From positions 1-32,108 of the forward strand of contig CAZSSA010000015.1 in the NCBI GenBank assembly GCA_964609375.1: DNA of 32,108 nucleotides, in the 5' to 3' direction. Positions 15,497 to 22,933 of the stretch are shown piece by piece. The position numbers were made by a program, and so were the translations under genes. Origin of the DNA: CAZDUS01 sp964609375. Lineage in GTDB: Bacteria; Verrucomicrobiota; Kiritimatiellia; CAIKKV01; CAITUY01. Numbering within the stretch: the first letter of the stretch is position 1; every line of letters begins with the position of its first letter. The notes beneath the pieces are model-generated. The model was not told the DNA's origin. It saw only the letters and a list, made by a program, of their open reading frames with translations, and ran no database searches.

Positions 15497-16380
15497 ATAC
15501 CGATGCCCCCCTGATGATTATTTCGGTTTTGTACATGCTCAGTCTGGGAGGCTTCACGTACTTTGTGTTGCAGTCGTTTCGTTCTGCCGCCGAGGAATAC
15601 GCTGTGGCGTACTCGGAAACCACGGCCCGCCAGATGGAGGATTTGTTTTTATTCATTCCGGCCCGGCGGGTGCTGGAGTTGTCGTCGGCCTCGGCGGCGC
15701 TTTGTTTCCTGTTGGGATTTTTTTTGGTAGGTGGGTTTGACGGGTCGTCATTGGTCACCGGGCTGCTTGTTGGCGGAGTGACCGGTGCCGGAGGGTGGCG
15801 GATTCCGGCTGCCGTGATGCGGATGATGAAGCGGCGCCGATTGAAGCGTTTCAACGAGCAGCTTGTGGATAGTCTGGTGAACATGAGTAATGCGTTGAAA
15901 GCGGGATTCAGCATTCAGCAGGCCTTTGAAATGGTGATCCGCGAGGGGCAAAGCCCCATTGCGCAGGAATTCGGAACGTTCATTCATCAGACCCGGGTGG
16001 GGATGGGGATGGAAGCGGCGTTGGAGAGCATGAGGCAGCGGGTAGGGAGTGATGATTTGACGTTGATGGTCGGGGCCATTGAGATTGCCCGGCAAACGGG
16101 AGGGAACCTGACGGAGGTGTTCGAGAAGATTGCGCACACGATTCGTGAGCGGATGCGGATCGAGCAGCGGATCCGGACGCTGACCGCGCAGGGACGGCTG
16201 CAGGGGATTGTGGTTGGTTGTACGCCGTTGCTGCTCGGGTTTGCCATGTATGTTCTTGATCCCGTGATGATGGCGGCCTTTTTGCGGTCCGGAGCCGGAA
16301 TGGCGATTCTCGGGTTGGTGGCCGTGCTTGAAACGCTCGGGGCACTGGTTATTCGAAAAATTATAGCGATTGACGTGTAA
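15493..16380 (+). CDS. tadB: Tad pilus inner-membrane platform protein TadB
   Basis: This 295-residue protein belongs to the type II secretion F family. An N-terminal membrane helix (about 8-26) and a second hydrophobic region (about 55-105) precede the cytoplasmic F domain, which contains LVDSLVNMSNALKAGFSIQQAF and ETGGNL-like AIEIARQTGGNLTEVF. Two helices close the C-terminus. TadB and TadC form the platform on which the CpaF ATPase acts. The gene begins with GTG, overlapping the cpaF stop as GTGA, and ends 2 nt before tadC. Confidence 0.92.
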   Translation: MNTDAPLMIISVLYMLSLGGFTYFVLQSFRSAAEEYAVAYSETTARQMEDLFLFIPARRVLELSSASAALCFLLGFFLVGGFDGSSLVTGLLVGGVTGAGGWRIPAAVMRMMKRRRLKRFNEQLVDSLVNMSNALKAGFSIQQAFEMVIREGQSPIAQEFGTFIHQTRVGMGMEAALESMRQRVGSDDLTLMVGAIEIARQTGGNLTEVFEKIAHTIRERMRIEQRIRTLTAQGRLQGIVVGCTPLLLGFAMYVLDPVMMAAFLRSGAGMAILGLVAVLETLGALVIRKIIAIDV

Positions 16381-16382
16381 TC

Positions 16383-17312
16383 ATGGATCTTCAGGATATT
16401 ACCCTTTGGGGACTAAGCGCCTTGTGGGCCTGCTTTGCCGGATGTGCGGCGTGGACCTGTGTCCATGTGCTTCGCGGAGTGACCTATGTGACGCTGGCGG
16501 ATGGACGGAAGCAGGAGCGCCCTGTGCCGTTTGTTTTTCGCCTGTTGTTGCCGCTGGCGCCGAATCTGACGCCTTTCCTGAGTAAGCCCCGATTCCGGAA
16601 GGTGACGGAGCGTCTGAGCCGAAAGATTGTAGCCGCAGGGTATTCCGGGGCACTGACGGCGGAGGAGTGCCTGGCCTTGCGCGTCCTGTTGCCCCTGGTA
16701 TTGGGGACGCTCATGATTGCCTCTGTTTGGGCATTGTTGGCCATGGTCCCCGGGCGGGCGGGACTCTCGTTGCGAGCCAATCAACCCATGTTCTTCCTGG
16801 CTATTCTTGGCGCTTACTACGCTTATCCCGGGATATGGTTGAATGGTGTCTTCAAGGCGCGGCAGAGGGAGATACAGCGTGCGCTTCCGTTTGTATTGGA
16901 TTTGCTGACGCTTTCTGTTGAGGCGGGGCTGGATTTTATGAATGCGATGCAGCGCATTGTGGATCGCCGTCGCCTGGATGCGTTATGCGAGGAGTTTGTG
17001 AGAGTGTTACGCGAGATTCAATTGGGGAAGACGCGCCGGGACGCGTTGAAGGATATGGCTGAGCGCGTGGATCATCGCGATGTGCAGTCCGTGATCAACG
17101 CGTTGGTTCAGGCGGATGAGTTGGGGGTGGGGATTGCGGCGATTTTAAGGATTCAGGCCGACCAGATGCGGCAGCGGCGGTTTGAGCGGGCAGAGCGTCT
17201 GGCGAATGAGGCTCCGGTAAAAATGCTGTTTCCGCTGGTTGTGTTTATTTTCCCGGCGGTGTTCCTTGTGCTGCTGGGGCCGATTTTGTTGCAAGTGTTG
17301 AGGCAGATGTAA
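16383..17312 (+). CDS. tadC: Tad pilus inner-membrane platform protein TadC
   Basis: This 309-residue polytopic protein has membrane segments near residues 5-25, 105-125 and 133-150 and a pair or hairpin at 278-305. The F-domain marks FVLDLLTLSVEAGLDFMNAMQR and ALVQADELGVGIAAIL are characteristic of TadC. It is the second platform protein of the Tad system and should heterodimerise with TadB. The gene starts 2 nt after tadB and is followed after 12 nt by the FHA-domain gene, so the operon continues. Confidence 0.92.
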   Translation: MDLQDITLWGLSALWACFAGCAAWTCVHVLRGVTYVTLADGRKQERPVPFVFRLLLPLAPNLTPFLSKPRFRKVTERLSRKIVAAGYSGALTAEECLALRVLLPLVLGTLMIASVWALLAMVPGRAGLSLRANQPMFFLAILGAYYAYPGIWLNGVFKARQREIQRALPFVLDLLTLSVEAGLDFMNAMQRIVDRRRLDALCEEFVRVLREIQLGKTRRDALKDMAERVDHRDVQSVINALVQADELGVGIAAILRIQADQMRQRRFERAERLANEAPVKMLFPLVVFIFPAVFLVLLGPILLQVLRQM

Positions 17313-17324
17313 AGGGAATCCACG

Positions 17325-18638
17325 ATGAGCAAGCAAGTGCATTTTGTCGTCGAGAGCGGTCCATTCAAGGGCCGGGAAGTGGAGGTGCCTGCAGAGGGTG
17401 TACGGATCGGGCGTTCCTCCCGGAATGACATATCGATTGATGATCCGGCCTTGTCCCGGTTTCATTGCCGACTCTTTTTGAAGCCCGGCGCGGTGTTGTG
17501 GATCAGTGATTTGGGAAGCGCCAATGGCACACTGGTAAACGGTGCTGAAATTCAAGAGAGGGAATTGCGGGCCGGTGATCTGGTCACGATTGGGGATACG
17601 TCGTTCCGGATCCAGGAGGGTCAAAAGGCAGGCGTTGACCGTGAGTCTGGTGTCAATGGGGGCGGTGGCGATTCCGGGTTTAATCTTGGGTTTGGCCGCA
17701 AGGATAGTATTCAAGGCGGTCATTCCATGCGACGATGGCTGATCATCGCCCTGTGTGGCATGGCGCTTGTAACCATCCTGACCCGTCTTCCCTGGGGCCG
17801 GTGGCTGGAAGGATTGAACCGCCCCGAGGCGGCTGAAGCGGTGGTGCAACCCGTTGTAAAGCTGCCGGCCTTTGAGGTTTCATTCGAGCGAGTGGAGGGG
17901 ACGGCGTCCAATATTTTCCGATTTTCCATGGGGGTGGCGGACAATCGGTTGCTGGTTCAGGTGGATGATTTGGCCACGGATCGGCATGTGCGACGTGAGA
18001 AGAAGGTGGATCCCGACCTTTTAAAGGATTTGAAGAGTGTTATTGAGAATATGGGGTTTTTTGACCTGCTTGAGAATTATGAAGGAGTGGCTCCGGGTGT
18101 TTATGAATCCAGTGATATCAGGATAACGGTCGGGAGCCGATCGCATCGGACGCGGGTGGTCAACCATGTTGAGCCGGATGTCTTTTCCCAGGTGCGGGCA
18201 CAGTTGGAGGAGTTCAGTAAGAATGAACTTGGGTTGGCCGCGCTGGCGATTGAGCCCAAAGAGTTGGTTGACCGTTCGCGTGAAAGTTTTCTGCTGGGAA
18301 GGAAGCTGTACGATGAGCGGGAAGTCGCCAGCGGGAATTTGCATGGCGCTATTCGTGCCCTGACGGAGGCGGAATGGTATCTTGATACGATCGAGCCGAA
18401 GCCTGAGTTCTATGGCGATGTCCTGACATTGCGCGCCGATTGTCAGAAGGAGTTGCAGCGTCGATATGAGAATGTCTGGTTTATCGCGGAGCGCGCCGTA
18501 AAGCTGCGGGATTGGAAGGAAGCCGCCAAGCAGCTCAGAAGTGTGTGCGAGATGATACCGGACCGGTCAGATGATCGGAACCGGAACGCCTATAAGAAGC
18601 TTGTCGATGTGGAGCGCCGCCTTTTAACGGAAAAATAA
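17325..18638 (+). CDS. FHA-domain membrane protein of the Tad cluster
   Basis: This 437-residue protein has an N-terminal FHA domain (about 1-95) with the full signature VRIGRSSRNDI, LSRFHCRL and GSANGTLVNG. A Gly-rich linker and one membrane helix at about 138-156 follow. The C-terminal half (about 165-437) is outside the cytoplasm if the FHA domain is inside. Its last 130 residues are helical and TPR-like, but no clear TPR consensus is seen. The FHA domain keeps the Arg, Ser and Asn residues that contact phosphothreonine, so it is likely functional. Together with the FHA domain on CpaF it suggests phospho-dependent assembly of the pilus machine. It is 12 nt after tadC and 4 nt before the PEGA gene. 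Confidence 0.82.
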   Translation: MSKQVHFVVESGPFKGREVEVPAEGVRIGRSSRNDISIDDPALSRFHCRLFLKPGAVLWISDLGSANGTLVNGAEIQERELRAGDLVTIGDTSFRIQEGQKAGVDRESGVNGGGGDSGFNLGFGRKDSIQGGHSMRRWLIIALCGMALVTILTRLPWGRWLEGLNRPEAAEAVVQPVVKLPAFEVSFERVEGTASNIFRFSMGVADNRLLVQVDDLATDRHVRREKKVDPDLLKDLKSVIENMGFFDLLENYEGVAPGVYESSDIRITVGSRSHRTRVVNHVEPDVFSQVRAQLEEFSKNELGLAALAIEPKELVDRSRESFLLGRKLYDEREVASGNLHGAIRALTEAEWYLDTIEPKPEFYGDVLTLRADCQKELQRRYENVWFIAERAVKLRDWKEAAKQLRSVCEMIPDRSDDRNRNAYKKLVDVERRLLTEK

Positions 18639-18642
18639 TACC

Positions 18643-19974
18643 ATGAAAAAGATGACAGCTCAGTGTGGATGGATCATCATGACCGCCCTATGTGCGGGGG
18701 GATGGCTCGGGCAGGCAGAAGGGGCGACCGCGCAGCTCCGGGTCACCACGGTTCCGGCGGGAGCCACTGTGATTTGCGACGGGAACCTGCGGGATACGTC
18801 GCCGGTTACCATTAGCAACCTGACACCGGGACCGCATCTTGTTCATGCGGAGATGGCGGGGTATGTACCCGGTCGAGCGACGGTGCAGTTGGTCGAGGGC
18901 GAGAAGGCCGCCGTGGAGCTTAATCTGGAGCAGGAAATGGGGTTGATCCTGGTGAAATCAATCCCTGACGGTGTGGACATTTCCGTGAATGGGGCGCATC
19001 GCGGCAGGACGCCGCTGCTTTTGACGGATTTGCCCCGCGGGAACTACAGGGTCAAAGCGTCCTCGATGGGGTACCAGGATCGCGAAATGGACCTGAAGGT
19101 TGAAGGGCGGACACCGCAGAAACTGATGGTGAGCTTGAATTCCGATTCCGCCCGATTGACGATTCAGTCCAAACCGGAAGGGGCGGCCGTTGTTATCGAT
19201 GGGTTGTCAAGAGGTGTGACCCCTTGTGTCATTGAGCGGGAGCCGGCAGGGGAAAGGAAAATTGTTCTGAGTTTGGCGGATTATGCCTCCATGCAGTATA
19301 CGGTGATGCTGCGTTCGGGAGATGACCAGAAAATCGATGCCGTCCTGGTTCCGATGCCGGCGTCGCTCTCGGTGGTTGGCGCTCCCGTGGGCGCAAGGGT
19401 TTATCTGGATGAGCAATGGCGGGGTCAGGTGCCGTTGACGCTGGCGACGATTTCCCCGGGGAGTTACTCCCTGCGGGTGGAAATGAACGGATATGAGACA
19501 GAGACCCGGGCCATTGAATTAAAGAACCGCGATGTTCGGAATGAGGAATTCAATCTGGTGCGGAATGTGGGAACGGTGGAGGTTGTGGCTGATCAGCCGG
19601 AAACGAGTATTTTTGTGGATGGGGAAGATAAAGGAGTGGTTCCTGTGCCGGGCGACAAGGCGGTGATAGATCCCTTGAAAATTGAACTTCCTGAGGGCAG
19701 TCATCAAGTGGAGTTAAGGAAGAAGGGATATTTCGCTGTCCGGAAAACGGTTAATATTGTCAAAGGCACGAGTGTAACCATAAAGGAGATCATGAAGCGA
19801 AACTTTGTGGAAGACACCGTGGTGCGCCTGAAGTCGTCCGAAGTGGTTTCGGGCGTGGCGAGTCGTAAGTTTCCCAATGGCGATATAGAACTTGAGACAA
19901 GACCGGGCATCTTCAGGACGGTAAAAGCCGAGGAGATTCTTTCTGTCGAACCCATAACCGGTGCCGGGCGGTAA
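18643..19974 (+). CDS. exported protein with about five PEGA repeats
   Basis: This 443-residue protein has a Sec signal peptide (cleavage probably after AEG, residue 27). About five tandem PEGA domains follow, at roughly 30-98, 99-167, 168-237, 239-308 and 310-385. Each has the pattern of a short beta strand, P-x-G-A/V, DG or NG, TP or VP, then G-x-Y/H and GY. Typical matches are VPAGATVICDG and IPDGVDISVNG. The fifth repeat is longer and more divergent. A 55-residue tail ends the protein. PEGA domains are surface or periplasmic beta domains that probably bind envelope components. As the last gene of the Tad run, 4 nt after the FHA gene, it may anchor the apparatus or substitute for a missing outer-membrane part; this is inference. 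Confidence 0.85.
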   Translation: MKKMTAQCGWIIMTALCAGGWLGQAEGATAQLRVTTVPAGATVICDGNLRDTSPVTISNLTPGPHLVHAEMAGYVPGRATVQLVEGEKAAVELNLEQEMGLILVKSIPDGVDISVNGAHRGRTPLLLTDLPRGNYRVKASSMGYQDREMDLKVEGRTPQKLMVSLNSDSARLTIQSKPEGAAVVIDGLSRGVTPCVIEREPAGERKIVLSLADYASMQYTVMLRSGDDQKIDAVLVPMPASLSVVGAPVGARVYLDEQWRGQVPLTLATISPGSYSLRVEMNGYETETRAIELKNRDVRNEEFNLVRNVGTVEVVADQPETSIFVDGEDKGVVPVPGDKAVIDPLKIELPEGSHQVELRKKGYFAVRKTVNIVKGTSVTIKEIMKRNFVEDTVVRLKSSEVVSGVASRKFPNGDIELETRPGIFRTVKAEEILSVEPITGAGR

Positions 19975-20061
19975 TAGGGGCAAGGTTGCGTTGGGTCCCA
20001 TGATCGGCGCTGGCAGAAGTCTGTTCCGATTGTCCGGCAAGGACAAGGATGAGTGATTCTG

Positions 20062-20751
20062 TCATTGGGCGGGGTTTAACAGGCGGGCTCGCTCCTCGAG
20101 GGTTGCCAGTTCTTCCTTCAGTCGCACCCTTTCAGCGACGATTTCCGCCCGTTTCCAGTGAGTCAGGGAGGCTGCATAATCCGCATCCAGCTGGATGAGT
20201 CTTTTTTGGATGATTCCTGTCCGTTCATTCATGGCGACGAGTGTGGTGGCACGTTCGCGATTACGCTGTTCAAGGTTGACCTCGCCTTCAGCCCTGGTTA
20301 TCTGGTCGGAGACATCAGTGTAGGGATAAAGGTTTTTAAATTGCCTCCAATGCTCAAGACGTTCGGAGGCTGGCTGTTTGGATTTGGACATATCCTCCAG
20401 CGACTTCGCCAGTGCCTCTTTGCCGGCATTAATCAGTTTGATGCGTTCAGCGTCCGCTTGCTGGCGCCGGTTCTGCTCGTCCAGCAGTTCCCGTGCTTTC
20501 CGCTGACGGACTTCGTCCTTGGTTTGCAGGAAGGCCCGCTCAACCCGCCCGGTTATAAAATCAATCGTTCCTTGATCGTAGAAATAGGTAACTCGCGCCC
20601 TGGCGGAGATGACTCCGGCGGGTTTCCCGAGTTTTTCAACAACGGTAGCGATGGTATCGCCCTTTTCGACGGTCGGGAAATCCTCTGCGGCCAGAAGAGG
20701 CATGACCAGGGTCAGGCACAGCAGACCTGACATAAAAGGAAGCGTCTTCAT
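20062..20751 (-). CDS. exported coiled-coil protein of unknown function
   Basis: This 229-residue protein has a signal peptide (MKTLPFMSGLLC..., probable cleavage after LLA, residue 26). Residues 28-85 form a small globular region with EKGDTIATVVEKLGKP and YFYDQGTIDFI. This resembles the repeat of SmpA/OmlA-like envelope proteins, where a GxxxxxVxxxLGxP turn is followed by a Y..G...F strand; the similarity is suggestive only. The rest is a charged helical region (Arg, Glu, Gln, Leu) that is probably coiled coil. The frame is open up to 20919, but that extension overlaps another small gene and the signal peptide marks the likely start at 20751. No good ribosome site precedes it. It converges with the PEGA gene. 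Confidence 0.72.
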   Translation of the reverse strand: MKTLPFMSGLLCLTLVMPLLAAEDFPTVEKGDTIATVVEKLGKPAGVISARARVTYFYDQGTIDFITGRVERAFLQTKDEVRQRKARELLDEQNRRQQADAERIKLINAGKEALAKSLEDMSKSKQPASERLEHWRQFKNLYPYTDVSDQITRAEGEVNLEQRNRERATTLVAMNERTGIIQKRLIQLDADYAASLTHWKRAEIVAERVRLKEELATLEERARLLNPAQ

Positions 20752-20777
20752 TGGGGTGGCCGCTTGCCAGGAACCGA

Positions 20778-20879
20778 CTATCGTGCAGCCTTCTTGGCTT
20801 TTTTGGCTTCGCGCTTTTCCTTCATCGTTTTCGCAGGGGCTTTTTTGGTTTCTTTTTTGGTGTTGCGTTCCTTGGACAT
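20778..20879 (-). CDS. 33-residue Lys-rich small protein
   Basis: A complete short gene reads MSKERNTKKETKKAPAKTMK and then a further 13 residues, mostly Lys, Arg, Ala and Glu, ending KKAARstop. It has a strong AAGGAG ribosome site 5 nt before the ATG. It is too short for usual length filters and lies inside a longer, spurious open frame extending the neighbour at 20062. Thirteen of 33 residues are Lys, with a few Glu and Arg and no hydrophobic core, so it is probably disordered and able to bind RNA or ribosomes. I recall similar Lys-rich proteins in other bacteria, but I cannot name a family. It is divergent from the DEAD-box RNA helicase, which fits an RNA-related role by inference. Confidence 0.7.
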   Translation of the reverse strand: MSKERNTKKETKKAPAKTMKEKREAKKAKKAAR

Positions 20880-21105
20880 GATGACTCCTTGCGCTTGGTG
20901 TTTTGTTCTGATGGGTCACTGACTTACGGGTTCAACACTATCGTAATTTCCGAGGCGTGGCCATTTTTTTAAGGGGGCACGGCGTCGGTTTTGGTTGGTA
21001 TGGCCGGCCTGTGACGGGTTGAGCAGCATTGACTTTTATGGGCGCATAGTCCATGAGTAGCCGAGCGGGGGCTAATGATGACCCCTTTTTAGACGAAAGA
21101 CTGCC
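20880..21105. promoter_or_regulatory. 226-bp divergent region between small Lys-rich gene and RNA helicase
   Basis: The region must contain the promoters for both directions. A TTGACT on the plus strand (21029-21034) could be a -35, but no good -10 follows at 16-18 nt. Near the helicase start, GGGG and CCCC separated by 10 nt and followed by five T (21068-21090) could form only a weak hairpin. The long leader is of interest because cold-shock helicase mRNAs often have regulatory leaders, but nothing decisive is seen. Confidence 0.35.
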
Positions 21106-22833
21106 ATGAAAGAGTTTACTGCCCTTGGGCTTACCCCCCCGATCCTGCGCGCCATCAAGGAGTTGGGTTTTGAAATACCGACTCCTGTTCAGGAGAAAGT
21201 GATTCCGACATTTCTGAACAGTTCCCGCGACATGATCGCCCTGGCACAGACGGGAACGGGCAAAACAGCTGCCTATGGCCTTCCGCTTCTTCAATTGACG
21301 GACCCGGCCCGGTCGGCCACGCAGGCGCTGATTCTTTGTCCAACGCGTGAGTTGTGTCTTCAAATCACCCGCGACTTGACGACGTATATGAAGCACCTGC
21401 GTGAAATCAGGGTGTTGGCCGTTTATGGGGGTTCATCCATTGGCGATCAGATCCGGGAGTTGCGTCATGGTGCCCACATTATTGTGGCCACACCCGGAAG
21501 GCTGCATGACATGCTCCGCCGCAAGAAGGCCGACTTGTCCAGTGTCGGCTGGGTTGTCCTGGATGAAGCCGATGAGATGATGAACATGGGATTCCAGGAG
21601 GAGATGGAAGCCATCCTCGGTGAGGTTCCGGACACCGCCCGGACGCTGTTGTTTTCCGCCACGATGCCGAGACAGGTTGCCGCCATGGCGGGGAAATACA
21701 TGGAGAATCCCGAGGAGATCCTGCTGGGTAAGCGCAACGCAGGATCGGAGACCATCCGTCATGAATGTTACAAGGTCCATGCCAAGGACCGGTATGCAGC
21801 CTTGAAGCGGATCATTGATTCCATTCCGGATCTTTATGCGATTGTTTTCTGCCGGACGCGTGCGGAAACCCAGGAGGTGGCGAACCACCTGAACCGGGAC
21901 GGCTATAATGCCGACGCGCTCCACGGCGACATGACACAGGATCAGCGGGGGCAGGTGATGGGTGAATTCCGGGCCAAAACCCTCCAGATCCTTGTGGCGA
22001 CCGATGTGGCGGCGCGCGGACTGGACGTGAATGAACTGACCCATGTCATTCATTACAACCTGCCGGATGAGGCGGAACTGTATACGCATCGCAGCGGGCG
22101 TACAGGCCGGGCCGGCAAGGAAGGCACATCCGTTGTCCTGATTCATTTCCGTGAAGAGATGCGATTGCGTGTTATTGAGCGGATTCTCAAGAAGCCGTTC
22201 ATGCATAAACGCCTGCCGTCCGGGCGGGATGTGTGCGAGGTCCGGCTGGCAGGACTTCTGGAAGAGGTGAAGAAGATTGACCCGTCCGATGGCCGCCTGG
22301 AGCCCTTTATGCCAGGCATCCATAAGCATCTTGAGGAGATGTCGCGCGATGACGTGATCAAACGATTTGTGCTGCGGGATTTTGACCGGCTGTTGACGTA
22401 TTACAAGGATGCGCCCGATCTGAATGCTTCAGCCTCGCATGGCGGACCGGGGATGGGGGGAGGGGATCGTCGTGACCGGGGTGGGGACAGGCGGGGTCGG
22501 CCTGAGTTCGTGCGTGACGGGCGTGGTTCGCGGGATTCCCAGGATTCGAATGCGGTCCAGTTGCGTATTAATCTGGGGCGCCGGAATTCACTGACGCCCC
22601 CGGATTTAATCGCCTTGATCAACCGGGCGACACCGGGTCCGATGCTCCGTGTCGGGCGCATACAAATTGCCGAGCACGCCAGTTTCTTCCAGATGGAGCG
22701 CCAGGATGCCATCCGGATTCTTCCTGCCCTGAACCGGATGTCCGTCGCCAATCGCGAGGTTCGCGTGGTGATGGAGGAATCACTGGATCAGCGCGGGAAC
22801 AGCAACAGACCTGAGCGGCGTCGCAGCCGGTGA
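21106..22833 (+). CDS. DEAD-box ATP-dependent RNA helicase, DbpA/CsdA-like
   Basis: This 575-residue protein carries all helicase motifs: the Q motif IPTPVQ, motif I AQTGTGKT (47-54), PTREL, TPGR, DEAD (153-156), SAT (184-186), VFCRTRAET, ATDVAARGLD, and HRSGRTGRAG beginning at H328. A Gly/Arg/Asp-rich linker at about 443-480 leads to a C-terminal domain (about 485-555). This matches the DbpA-type RNA-binding fold (VQLRINLGRRNSL and IGRIQI-like VGRIQIAEHAS). Such proteins unwind RNA during ribosome assembly or at low temperature. A basic tail (RPERRRSR) ends it. The ribosome site before the ATG is weak. It is monocistronic and converges with the ABC exporter genes. Confidence 0.93.
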   Translation: MKEFTALGLTPPILRAIKELGFEIPTPVQEKVIPTFLNSSRDMIALAQTGTGKTAAYGLPLLQLTDPARSATQALILCPTRELCLQITRDLTTYMKHLREIRVLAVYGGSSIGDQIRELRHGAHIIVATPGRLHDMLRRKKADLSSVGWVVLDEADEMMNMGFQEEMEAILGEVPDTARTLLFSATMPRQVAAMAGKYMENPEEILLGKRNAGSETIRHECYKVHAKDRYAALKRIIDSIPDLYAIVFCRTRAETQEVANHLNRDGYNADALHGDMTQDQRGQVMGEFRAKTLQILVATDVAARGLDVNELTHVIHYNLPDEAELYTHRSGRTGRAGKEGTSVVLIHFREEMRLRVIERILKKPFMHKRLPSGRDVCEVRLAGLLEEVKKIDPSDGRLEPFMPGIHKHLEEMSRDDVIKRFVLRDFDRLLTYYKDAPDLNASASHGGPGMGGGDRRDRGGDRRGRPEFVRDGRGSRDSQDSNAVQLRINLGRRNSLTPPDLIALINRATPGPMLRVGRIQIAEHASFFQMERQDAIRILPALNRMSVANREVRVVMEESLDQRGNSNRPERRRSR

Positions 22834-22933
22834 GCGAGAGGGTTGCAGGGGATGGGTGCGCCGGTGGGTGATCAGGTGGCGGTTAGCGGCAGCCATCATG
22901 CCCATGGCGAGAGCCCCCGTGATGCCGGCCATT

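Noticed and set aside
21068..21090. Possible terminator or attenuator GGGG-N10-CCCC-T5 before the RNA helicase
   Set aside because: Only four pairs are formed, too weak for an intrinsic terminator.
21433..22329. 298-codon minus-strand open frame
   Set aside because: It is a shadow of the DEAD-box helicase core.
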